Source: Candidatus Iainarchaeum sp.
GTDB lineage: Archaea > Iainarchaeota > Iainarchaeia > Iainarchaeales > GCA-2688035
Reading direction: 5' to 3'
NCBI GenBank assembly: GCA_017608725.1
Contig: JAFCFG010000064.1
Coordinates: 1-6,190 of the forward strand
Length of the DNA stretch: 6,190 nt
Position numbers and translations under genes: made by a program. The notes beneath the pieces were generated by a model, which searched no databases, was not told the DNA's origin, and saw only the letters and a program-made list of their open reading frames with translations. The stretch's first letter is position 1. Every line of letters begins with the position of its first letter. This document shows positions 1 to 5,043 of this stretch, piece by piece.

Positions 1-468
1 AAATCGTTTGCAAAATGGTTACTTGATTCAGAGAAAAAAGTTAGAACAAGACTAAGATAGGATTGAAATAGACAAAAAGAGCTTTTAGCAGAAAGAAAAA
101 AAGTTTGTTAGAACAAGACTAAGATAGGATTGAAATTTTGTAGACGCAATCCTTTCCCGGACTGGTCCAGGGTTAGAACAAGACTAAGATAGGATTGAAA
201 TCCAGAATTAAGGTAAGCCGAAACTCCTTTGGAACTCGTTAGAACAAGACTAAGATAGGATTGAAATCAAAAACAAGGACTATGACACCTTTTCAATCTA
301 TGATAGTTAGAACAAGACTAAGATAGGATTGAAATAACGCAAAAATAGAAGTGCCTGAACAAACGCAGGCAGTTAGAACAAGACTAAGATAGGATTGAAA
401 TAGCTTTTTCAAAACAAACTTAACTGCCTCCATTTTCCGTTAGAACAAGACTAAGATAGGATTGAAAT
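1..468 (+). CRISPR. CRISPR array, trailer end, cut by the left edge
   Basis: Seven complete, identical 30-base repeats lie at 40-69, 107-136, 172-201, 238-267, 306-335, 372-401 and 439-468. Each begins GTTAGAACAAG and ends GGATTGAAAT. Spacers are 70-106 (37), 137-171 (35), 202-237 (36), 268-305 (38), 336-371 (36) and 402-438 (37). The first four bases, AAAT, match a repeat end. That makes 5-39 a 35-base spacer and shows the array continues to the left. The ATTGAAAT end is the usual 5' handle of crRNAs in archaeal type I and III systems, so transcription is probably on the plus strand, with the leader outside the window and newest spacers to the left. From memory, the repeat resembles the 30-base Methanothermobacter repeat family. 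The last repeat is not degenerate. No cas gene is visible, so subtype is undetermined. I saw no spacer matching the rest of the window. Confidence 0.98.
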
Positions 469-680
469 TGGCAGAGAAGCTGTTTCATATTTCTCCGTTG
501 CAATCTGGAAAAACAGTGCCCTATCCTTTTTAAATACTTTCATGCACAGGATTAATTAAGTGGGATTATGTGCAGTGATTTACTTTGGCTGTGAAATAGC
601 TTTTTCTGCTTTGCCTAGTTGCAACACTGTAAAAGAATACAATTTTAATTTCAACAACACTAATTATAATTGTTTTTGGG
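469..680. other. AT-rich intergenic region, no gene seen
   Basis: After the last CRISPR repeat I find no ORF of useful length and no recognisable RNA. A run of five T at 527-531 could end the CRISPR transcript, since archaeal polymerase terminates at oligo-T. The overlapping TTTAAATA (528-535) resembles a TATA box but has no gene at the right distance. Bases 601-680 are about 28% GC by hand count, ending sharply at the GC-rich block that begins near 681. Confidence 0.6.
642..649 (+). promoter_or_regulatory. possible TATA box before the Trp-rich small ORF
   Basis: ATTTTAAT, centred near 646, would place a start site near 672, about ten bases before the ATG at 682. A second AT-rich candidate, TTATAAT at 664-670, would put the start site inside the ORF instead. 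Both are weak calls in a generally AT-rich stretch. Confidence 0.2.
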
Positions 681-681
681 C

Positions 682-777
682 ATGGCGCCTGCCGTAGGGC
701 AGGGCAATGTGATATGCGAGCCAAATTGGCCATGGCATTGGGCTGTTGCGCGGAGCGTAACTGCGAAGATGGTATAA
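682..777 (+). CDS. candidate Trp-rich leader peptide ORF (31 aa)
   Basis: An ATG at 682 opens 31 codons ending in TAA at 775-777. The middle reads N-W-P-W-H-W-A-V-A-R, with Trp codons at 727-729, 733-735 and 739-741. Upstream of a tRNA-Trp gene and a trp operon, this recalls bacterial trp leader peptides such as TrpL, whose translation senses charged tRNA-Trp. Against it: no Shine-Dalgarno site is visible, the codon choice (CGG, GCG) differs from the neighbouring genes, the stop overlaps the tRNA TATA box, and ribosome-dependent attenuation of this kind is not established in archaea. The block is about 60% GC and folds locally: CCTGCC/GGCAGG at 688-693/698-703, GTTGCGC/GCGTAAC at 745-751/755-761, and CATGGC/GCCATG at 681-686/729-734. 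A structured RNA with a chance ORF is therefore an equal or better alternative. Confidence 0.22.
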   Translation: MAPAVGQGNVICEPNWPWHWAVARSVTAKMV

Positions 778-779
778 AT
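773..779 (+). promoter_or_regulatory. TATA box of the tRNA-Trp gene
   Basis: TATAAAT is centred at 776, 27 bases before the first tRNA base at 803. This is the standard archaeal distance between TATA box and start site. The preceding purine-rich GCGAAGATGG (763-772) is compatible with a TFB recognition element. It is the best promoter match in the window and could also serve the trp operon downstream. Confidence 0.6.
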
Positions 780-782
780 CGC

Positions 783-800
783 AGCCGGATTTTGCCGGCT
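783..800 (+). repeat. inverted repeat just before the tRNA
   Basis: AGCCGG at 783-788 is complementary to CCGGCT at 795-800 around a six-base loop. It lies between the TATA box and the tRNA 5' end, so the tRNA promoter itself would scarcely transcribe it. It would be RNA only in a transcript starting further upstream, where it could mark the 3' edge of the 681-777 block. Confidence 0.45.
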
Positions 801-840
801 AAGGGGTCATAGCATAATCAGGCAGTGCAGCTGGCTCCAG

Positions 841-976
841 TGAGCCTTTTCTTTTGGAAAAAGAAAAGCCTCGGGAAAAGAAGAAAACTTGCAAAAGAAA
901 AAAACTTTTCCCTTTTTTTCCCGCAGCCTTTTTAAAAGGCTGCAGGAAAAGAAAACCCGGAAAACGGGTTTGGGAA
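841..976 (+). other. intron of tRNA-Trp (136 bases)
   Basis: Removal at 840/841 and 976/977 restores a seven-base anticodon loop. The junction can fold like a bulge-helix-bulge for the archaeal splicing endonuclease: a four-pair helix TCCA/TGGG (836-839/971-974), bulges near 840-842 and 975-977, and an inner helix AGCC/GGTT (843-846/967-970, one G-U pair). The register is not perfectly symmetrical, so the exact cut could shift by a base. The intron is almost all inverted repeats: 846-855/859-868 (10 bp), 873-880/905-912 (8 bp), 923-932/934-943 (10 bp, one base between the arms) and 953-959/965-971 (7 bp, GAAAA loop). The last of these competes with the junction helix. Euryarchaeal tRNA-Trp introns often contain a box C/D guide RNA, but I see no box C (RTGATGA) or D (CTGA) here. 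Confidence 0.85.
843..872 (+). repeat. palindromic element, intron copy
   Basis: The element starts AGCCTTTTCTTTT and ends AAAAAGAAAAGCCTC, with a 10-bp stem and three-base loop. The same outer sequences recur at 1015-1052. This copy begins two bases after the 5' splice site. Confidence 0.7.
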
Positions 977-1014
977 ACCAGCGGATCAGGGTTCAAATCC
1001 CTGTGACCCCACTA

Positions 1015-1052
1015 AGCCTTTTCTTTTTTTCAGAAAAAAAAAGAAAAGCCTC
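1015..1052 (+). repeat. palindromic element, copy downstream of the tRNA
   Basis: This second copy of the 843-872 element starts three bases after the tRNA 3' end. It begins AGCCTTTTCTTTT and ends AAAAAGAAAAGCCTC, but its centre is longer (T7, CAG, A9). The stem is 1018-1030/1036-1048, 13 bp. The T7 run at 1024-1030 could also act as an archaeal oligo-T terminator for the tRNA transcript. Confidence 0.7.
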
Positions 1053-1078
1053 CTTGCAAAACCAAAGGTTTTGCGAGG
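1052..1078 (+). repeat. stem-loop in the tRNA-trpE spacer (first)
   Basis: CCTTGCAAAACC (1052-1063) pairs with GGTTTTGCGAGG (1067-1078) in a 12-bp stem with one G-T pair and an AAA loop. Its left arm shares CTTGCAAAA with intron positions 888-896. Confidence 0.75.
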
Positions 1079-1103
1079 CCTTGCAAAGCTCTGCTTTGCA
1101 AGG
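1079..1103 (+). repeat. stem-loop in the tRNA-trpE spacer (second)
   Basis: CCTTGCAAAGC (1079-1089) and GCTTTGCAAGG (1093-1103) form a perfect 11-bp stem with a TCT loop. It abuts the preceding hairpin, with which it shares the CCTTGCAAA arm start, and lies 42 bases before the trpE ATG. No oligo-T follows, so it is not an obvious terminator. In a read-through transcript it would be part of the trpE leader. Confidence 0.75.
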
Positions 1104-1130
1104 TGGGAAAAGAAAAAACCAGAATCAAGA

Positions 1131-1142
1131 AAAGGAATGATA
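1131..1142 (+). promoter_or_regulatory. ribosome binding site deciding the trpE start
   Basis: AAAGGAATGATA contains GGA-ATGAT, a partial match to the archaeal GGAGGTGAT site, ending a few bases before the ATG at 1146. It overlaps the alternative in-frame ATG at 1137, which has no site of its own at a useful distance, so 1146 is preferred. Confidence 0.5.
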
Positions 1143-1145
1143 AAA

Positions 1146-2768
1146 ATGGATTTCAAAGAGCAGATTGGGAAAGCCAGTTCCGGGCAAATTGTGCCAGTGT
1201 ACACTTCAATTGATGCAGTGGTTGACCCGATTCTCTTTTTCTCACTGCTTTCAGACAATGGCAAAAAGGAAAACTGCATTTTGCTTGAGTCAGCTGACAT
1301 AATGAAGAAATACGGTGAGAAGAGCATTGGCTGCTGCAGCCCCTGTTTAAAGGTAACCGGGGAGGGCAACAAATTCACTGTTTCAGCATTGAATGAAACA
1401 GGAAAGCGCTTCCTTGGCTTTATTGCAGACGATTTCAATTTCTGCAAAAAATTGGATGTAAAGCCTGGCAGAATCCAAGGAGCAGTGGAGAAATCAAAAG
1501 CCCTTGTTTCAGAGGAAGAGCGCTTGCAGGCTGCAACCCTTGCAGATGTTTTGAGAACAATTGCATTTAAGTTTAAACCAACCAGCAAACCCTTTCCTGT
1601 TTACGCTGGCCTTTTTGGAGCAATTAGCTATGATTTCATTGACCAGTTCGAGCAGTTGCCAAAAAACAGGAGGGATTTAACCGCTGACCCTGACTTTGAA
1701 ATGTTTTTTTGCGACCACCTTTTCCTAATTGACCACAAGGAGAAAAAGACCGCTTTTATTGCAAACGCGCTGTTAACAGGCCAGGCTGATGGGAAAGAGC
1801 TTGAAAGATGCAGTGCAATTTTGCAGGATTACAAAGATTCCTTGAACGAAATCAAAAACGGGAAAATTGAAGCAGGAAACAAACCCAGAAAACCAAAAAT
1901 TGAATTGAAGGTTTCCTCTGATACAACAAAAGGGGAATTTATTTCAATTGTGAAAAAATGCAAGCAACACATTATAGCCGGGGATGTCTTCCAGATAGTT
2001 CCAAGCAAAACAACCATTGTTGAAACAACTGTCCTGCCGCTTGCTGTTTACAACCACTTGCGCTCATTGAACCCAAGCCCCTACATGTTCTACATGAAGA
2101 CCAGCGAGGGAGTTCTCTTGGGAAGCAGCCCTGAAACATTCCTGAAAGTAGAGGGCAACAATGCAGAGAAAAAGATTGAAATCAGACCAATTGCAGGGAC
2201 AAAGCCAAGAGGCCTGGTAAATGGAAGGCTTAACAGGGAACTTGACAGCAGATATGAGGACGAACTGAAAACAGATGAAAAGGAACTGGCTGAACATACA
2301 ATGCTTGTTGACCTTGCAAGAAACGATGTTGCCAGGGTGAGCATTCCCGGAACAAGGCTTGTTGACAAGCCCCACTATGTGGAGAAGTACAGCCATGTAA
2401 TGCACCTTGTAAGCAATGTAACAGGAACACTTAGGCCAGGGCTTGATGCCCTCCACGCTTACCTTGCTTCAATGAACATGGGGACCCTTACCGGTGCGCC
2501 AAAGGTTAAGGCAATGGAGCTTTTGCGAAAATTCGAGAAAACAAAGCGGGGCTACTATGGGGGGAGCATTGGCTACTTGACTCCAAGCGGTGATTTCGAT
2601 TCCGCAATAGTAATCAGGTCAATTAGAATGCAGCATGGGAAAGCGTTTGTTAGGGCAGGCGCCGGCATTGTCTTTGACTCAGTGCCAGAGAAGGAGCTTG
2701 AGGAAACCGAAAGAAAGGCAAGGGCATGCATTAAGGCAATAGAGCTTGCGGAGGAGGGAACAAAATGA
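1146..2768 (+). CDS. trpE: anthranilate synthase component I
   Basis: This 540-residue protein uses ammonia from TrpG to convert chorismate to anthranilate, the first committed step to tryptophan, in the cytoplasm. The N-terminal domain holds LLES (46-49), the feedback-inhibition motif that binds tryptophan, so allosteric control is likely. The chorismate-binding domain follows: GDVFQIVPS (279-287), NPSPYMF (309-315), PIAGTKPRG (348-356), EHTMLVDLARND (383-394), MNMGTLTGAPK (443-453), GYYGGSIGY (469-477) and AGAGIVFDS (504-512). All main family motifs are present. The long N-terminal region, including LLESADI, resembles the enteric-type TrpE I recall from E. coli. The 1146 start gives a normal length, while 1137 would add three residues. 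Its stop overlaps the trpG start by four bases (ATGA), implying translational coupling. It contains no tryptophan residue. Confidence 0.97.
   Translation: MDFKEQIGKASSGQIVPVYTSIDAVVDPILFFSLLSDNGKKENCILLESADIMKKYGEKSIGCCSPCLKVTGEGNKFTVSALNETGKRFLGFIADDFNFCKKLDVKPGRIQGAVEKSKALVSEEERLQAATLADVLRTIAFKFKPTSKPFPVYAGLFGAISYDFIDQFEQLPKNRRDLTADPDFEMFFCDHLFLIDHKEKKTAFIANALLTGQADGKELERCSAILQDYKDSLNEIKNGKIEAGNKPRKPKIELKVSSDTTKGEFISIVKKCKQHIIAGDVFQIVPSKTTIVETTVLPLAVYNHLRSLNPSPYMFYMKTSEGVLLGSSPETFLKVEGNNAEKKIEIRPIAGTKPRGLVNGRLNRELDSRYEDELKTDEKELAEHTMLVDLARNDVARVSIPGTRLVDKPHYVEKYSHVMHLVSNVTGTLRPGLDALHAYLASMNMGTLTGAPKVKAMELLRKFEKTKRGYYGGSIGYLTPSGDFDSAIVIRSIRMQHGKAFVRAGAGIVFDSVPEKELEETERKARACIKAIELAEEGTK
2750..2758 (+). 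promoter_or_regulatory. strong ribosome binding site of trpG
   Basis: GGAGGAGGG inside the end of trpE lies six bases before the trpG ATG. It is the strongest such site in the window and fits the need to make TrpG in step with TrpE. Confidence 0.8.
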
Positions 2769-3352
2769 ATGTTCTGTTCATTGACAACTTTGACAGTTTC
2801 ACTTACAATTTGGTTGACGAGTTTGCAAAGCGAAAATGCAGCGTTCTTGTCTACAGAAATAATGTTCCTCTGGAAAAAATTCACCAGGTTGTAAGGGAAT
2901 TCAGCCCAAGGCTGATTGTAATAAGCCCTGGGCCCGGTTCCCCAAAGCAGGCGGGAATCTGCATTGAACTGGTGAAGCAGTACAAGGGCATTCTTCCAAT
3001 TTTCGGGGTTTGTTTGGGCCACCAGTGCATTATTGAGGCATTTGGTGGAAGAGTGGGCAGGGCAAGGGAAACAATGCATGGCAAGCCAAGCCAAATCAAG
3101 CACGATGGCAGGAGAATATACAAGGGCCTTGAAAACCCTTTTCAGGCAGGCAGATACCACAGCCTTGCTGGAAAAAAGCTGCCAACTTGCCTTGAAATTA
3201 CCGCAAGCAGCAAAGATGAAAGAGTAATGGGGGTAAGGCACTGCAAATACTTTATTGAGGGAGTCCAGTTCCACCCTGAAAGCATTTTAACAGCTTCGGG
3301 GGGGAAGATAATTAAGAATTTGATTGGATTGTGTGGTGGCAGCGATGAGTAA
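2765..3352 (+). CDS. trpG: anthranilate synthase component II (glutamine amidotransferase)
   Basis: A 195-residue class I glutamine amidotransferase that hydrolyses glutamine and passes ammonia to TrpE. Visible motifs are DNFDSFTYNL (7-16), the oxyanion strand SPGPG (54-58), the nucleophile C83 in GVCLGHQ (81-87), and the catalytic H170 and E172 in QFHPES (168-173). Length is normal for a free-standing TrpG. The section YRNNVP (30-35) and the context around AGICIELV resemble the enteric TrpG domain. A related role in folate synthesis (PabA) is possible by sequence alone, but the overlap with trpE settles it as TrpG, perhaps shared. The end overlaps the next gene by eight bases. No Trp residue. 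Confidence 0.96.
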   Translation: MNVLFIDNFDSFTYNLVDEFAKRKCSVLVYRNNVPLEKIHQVVREFSPRLIVISPGPGSPKQAGICIELVKQYKGILPIFGVCLGHQCIIEAFGGRVGRARETMHGKPSQIKHDGRRIYKGLENPFQAGRYHSLAGKKLPTCLEITASSKDERVMGVRHCKYFIEGVQFHPESILTASGGKIIKNLIGLCGGSDE

Positions 3353-4034
3353 AAAGCTTGTCTTGTTTGATATTGACGGAACATTGACTGTTGGCGGCAT
3401 TGGCCACGCAAAGCAGGAAAACCAGGCCATAAAGGATGTATGTGGCAAAGAGGTTGATGTGAGGGAATTTAATATTCAGGGCAAAACAGAAAAAGCGATT
3501 TTTACAGAGGTTCTGCAGTCTCTTGGCTATAATGAAAAGCAAATCAAAGAACTTGTGCCAGAGATACTTAAAGAGGAGATAAGGATTTTTTTGGAGCAGG
3601 CTGATAAAGAGGTAAGGAATGCTTGTCCCGGAGTAAAGAAATTGCTGCAGCAATTGCAGGGAATGGATTGCAGGCTTGGCTTGGTTACAGGAAACCAAAG
3701 CGAGATAGCCTTTGCAAAATTGAGGCAAGGGGGCATTGCAGATTTTTTTTCTTTAGGGGGCTTTGGGGATAAGGTGCTGGAAAGGTATCGGCTTGTTGAA
3801 ATTGCTTTGATGGAGGCAAAGAAAAAATTCAATGAGGGCTATAAAGGAAAGCAGATTGTTATAATAGGCGACAGCAAAAGGGACATTGATAGCGGCAAGC
3901 CCTTTGGAGCAAAAACAATTGCTGTCCTGACAGGTGTTGAATCAGCTGAAGAGATTAAACCAACAAAACCTGATTACGTTTTCAAGGATTTAACTGACAC
4001 TGAAAAGGTTCTAGAGGCGATCTTTAATGATTAA
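3345..4034 (+). CDS. HAD-superfamily phosphatase inside the trp operon
   Basis: This 229-residue cytoplasmic hydrolase of the HAD superfamily resembles phosphoglycolate-phosphatase-type members. Motif I is DIDGT (9-13), with nucleophile D9 and acid D11. Motif II is T115 in VTGN. Motif III is probably R147 or K143 in GGFGDKVLERYRLV. Motif IV is GDSKRDID (175-182), with D176 and D180 binding magnesium. Residues about 17-90 form an alpha-helical C1 cap that includes QGKTE. All catalytic residues are present, so it should be active, but the substrate cannot be read from sequence. The ATG at 3345 follows GGTGG (3335-3339). An earlier TTG at 3324 is less likely because it would put seven residues before a typical HAD start. 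It overlaps trpG and trpD by eight bases each, so it is co-translated with them. No Trp residue. A role in disposing of a phosphorylated side product is only a guess. Confidence 0.9.
   Translation: MSKKLVLFDIDGTLTVGGIGHAKQENQAIKDVCGKEVDVREFNIQGKTEKAIFTEVLQSLGYNEKQIKELVPEILKEEIRIFLEQADKEVRNACPGVKKLLQQLQGMDCRLGLVTGNQSEIAFAKLRQGGIADFFSLGGFGDKVLERYRLVEIALMEAKKKFNEGYKGKQIVIIGDSKRDIDSGKPFGAKTIAVLTGVESAEEIKPTKPDYVFKDLTDTEKVLEAIFND
4014..4022 (+). promoter_or_regulatory. ribosome binding site of trpD
   Basis: GAGGCGATC, near the end of the HAD gene, differs by one base from the archaeal GAGGTGATC consensus and lies four bases before the trpD ATG. This supports the ATG at 4027 as the start. Confidence 0.7.
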
Positions 4035-5043
4035 AGAGGCAATTGCAAAAGTTTCCAGGGGGGGGAGTCTTTCAAGGCAGGAGGCAAAAGCCCTTTTTGA
4101 TGACATAATGTCAGGTAAGGTCGAGACAGAGCAGCTGGCACAATTCCTAAAAGTGCTTGCAGAAAAGGGTGAAACAATCGAGGAAATAACCGGTGCAGCT
4201 GAATCAATGAGGGCAGTTGTTGCAACAGTAAAGCCTAAAGTTTCAGGGGATTTGCTTGATGTTGTTGGAACAGGCGGAGACAAGAAGGGAACAATTAATG
4301 TAAGCACTGCTGCTGCATTTGTTGCTGCCGGTGCTGGCTGCATTGTTGCAAAGCACGGAAACAGGTCAGTGAGCAGCAAGTGCGGTTCAGCCGATGTTTT
4401 GGAGAAGCTTGGAGTGAAAATCGATTTGCAGGCAGAGAAGAACGCCGAATTAATTGAAAAAATTGGCATAGCGTATTTGTTTGCCCCCTGCCACCATCCT
4501 GCAATGAAGTATGCAATGCCTGCAAGAAAGCAGCTTGGCATTAGAACAATCTTCAACATTCTAGGGCCAATAACCAATCCGGCAAACGCGCAAACATATC
4601 TTCTCGGCGTTTTTGATTTGGACCTAACGGAAAAACTCGCAAATGTTCTCGCAGGCCTTAACACAAAGCATGCTTTGGTTGTTCACGGCAATGACGGCTT
4701 TGACGAGGTAAGCTTGAGTGATGCAACAACTGTTTTTGAGGTTCAGGGAGCAGAGGTAAAACGTTATGAAATTTCTCCAGAACAATTTGGTTTTAATCGC
4801 TGCAGTGAGGGGGAGGTTACTGCTGAGACAGCGGGGGAAAACGCGGAAATACTTCACAATATCCTCAGTGGAAAGGAGCAGGGCCCAAAGAGGGATATTG
4901 TTTTGCTCAATGCAGGGGCAGCAATTTACGCAAACGGAAAAGCAGAAAGCATCGAACAGGGAATTGAGAAAGCAAGGGAAAGCATTTCCTCTGGAAATGC
5001 CTTGCAGAAATTGGAGCAACTGATTGAGTTGAGCAACAGGTGA
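4027..5043 (+). CDS. trpD: anthranilate phosphoribosyltransferase
   Basis: A 338-residue enzyme that transfers phosphoribose from PRPP to anthranilate. A small helical N-terminal domain (about 1-65) precedes the nucleoside-phosphorylase-like alpha/beta domain. The PRPP loop GTGGD is at 81-85 and NVST at 91-94. The signature KHGNRSVSSKCGSADVLE is at 109-126, the anthranilate-site segment ARKQLGIRTIFNILGP is at 166-181, and the metal-binding motif HGNDGFDE is at 220-227. All key motifs are intact and the length is normal. It is free-standing, not fused to TrpG as in E. coli. It starts in an eight-base overlap with the HAD gene, and its TGA overlaps the trpC GTG by four bases. Thymidine phosphorylase, the related fold, is excluded by the TrpD signatures and the operon. 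No Trp residue. Confidence 0.97.
   Translation: MIKEAIAKVSRGGSLSRQEAKALFDDIMSGKVETEQLAQFLKVLAEKGETIEEITGAAESMRAVVATVKPKVSGDLLDVVGTGGDKKGTINVSTAAAFVAAGAGCIVAKHGNRSVSSKCGSADVLEKLGVKIDLQAEKNAELIEKIGIAYLFAPCHHPAMKYAMPARKQLGIRTIFNILGPITNPANAQTYLLGVFDLDLTEKLANVLAGLNTKHALVVHGNDGFDEVSLSDATTVFEVQGAEVKRYEISPEQFGFNRCSEGEVTAETAGENAEILHNILSGKEQGPKRDIVLLNAGAAIYANGKAESIEQGIEKARESISSGNALQKLEQLIELSNR

Larger units (their letters stand above)
803..1011 (+). tRNA. tRNA-Trp (anticodon CCA), intron-containing
   Basis: Exon 1 is 803-840 and exon 2 is 977-1011, giving a 73-base mature tRNA. The acceptor stem GGGGTCA (803-809) pairs fully with TGACCCC (1004-1010), and the discriminator is A1011. The D arm is GCAT/GTGC (812-815/825-828) with the GG of the D loop at 821-822. 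The anticodon stem GCTGG/CCAGC is 830-834/978-982, and the spliced loop is C-T-CCA-G-A with CCA at 837-839. The T arm CAGGG-TTCAAAT-CCCTG is 987-1003. CCA is not encoded at the 3' end. A73 and the intron point to archaea. The product delivers Trp to the ribosome and is charged by TrpRS. The gene ends 134 bases before trpE on the same strand, and no strong promoter lies between them. Confidence 0.95.

Noticed and set aside
40..468. CRISPR array read on the minus strand with leader to the right
   Set aside because: The ATTGAAAT repeat end is the usual crRNA 5' handle and gives plus orientation; the right flank shows no clear leader.
497..624. Partial direct repeat GTTGCAA at 497-503 and 618-624
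   Set aside because: Only seven bases match exactly, with loose similarity after them; this is within chance expectation for AT-rich DNA.
913..919. T7 run in the intron as a terminator
   Set aside because: Termination here would destroy the tRNA, since exon 2 lies downstream.
889..1140. Plus-strand ORF across the tRNA intron and spacer
   Set aside because: It runs through tRNA exon 2 and inverted repeats and reads as lysine-rich low-complexity sequence; it is an artefact.
1071..1145. Upstream extension of trpE from a TTG at 1071
   Set aside because: The added residues are encoded by hairpin arms and a purine-rich run, do not resemble TrpE, and a better start with an RBS lies at 1146.
803..1145. 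T-box-like riboswitch explanation for tRNA-related sequence before trpE
   Set aside because: The sequence is a complete tRNA with all arms and its own promoter, not a leader with specifier loop and antiterminator; T-boxes are also bacterial.
1196..1205. AGTGTACACT palindrome containing TGTACA, the TRP-box core of the methanogen regulator TrpY
   Set aside because: It lies inside trpE about 17 codons after the start, is a single copy, and encodes ordinary residues (V-Y-T), so chance is the simpler explanation.
986..1588. Minus-strand 200-residue ORF
   Set aside because: It is antisense to trpE and the tRNA, with no recognisable domain; it is a shadow frame.
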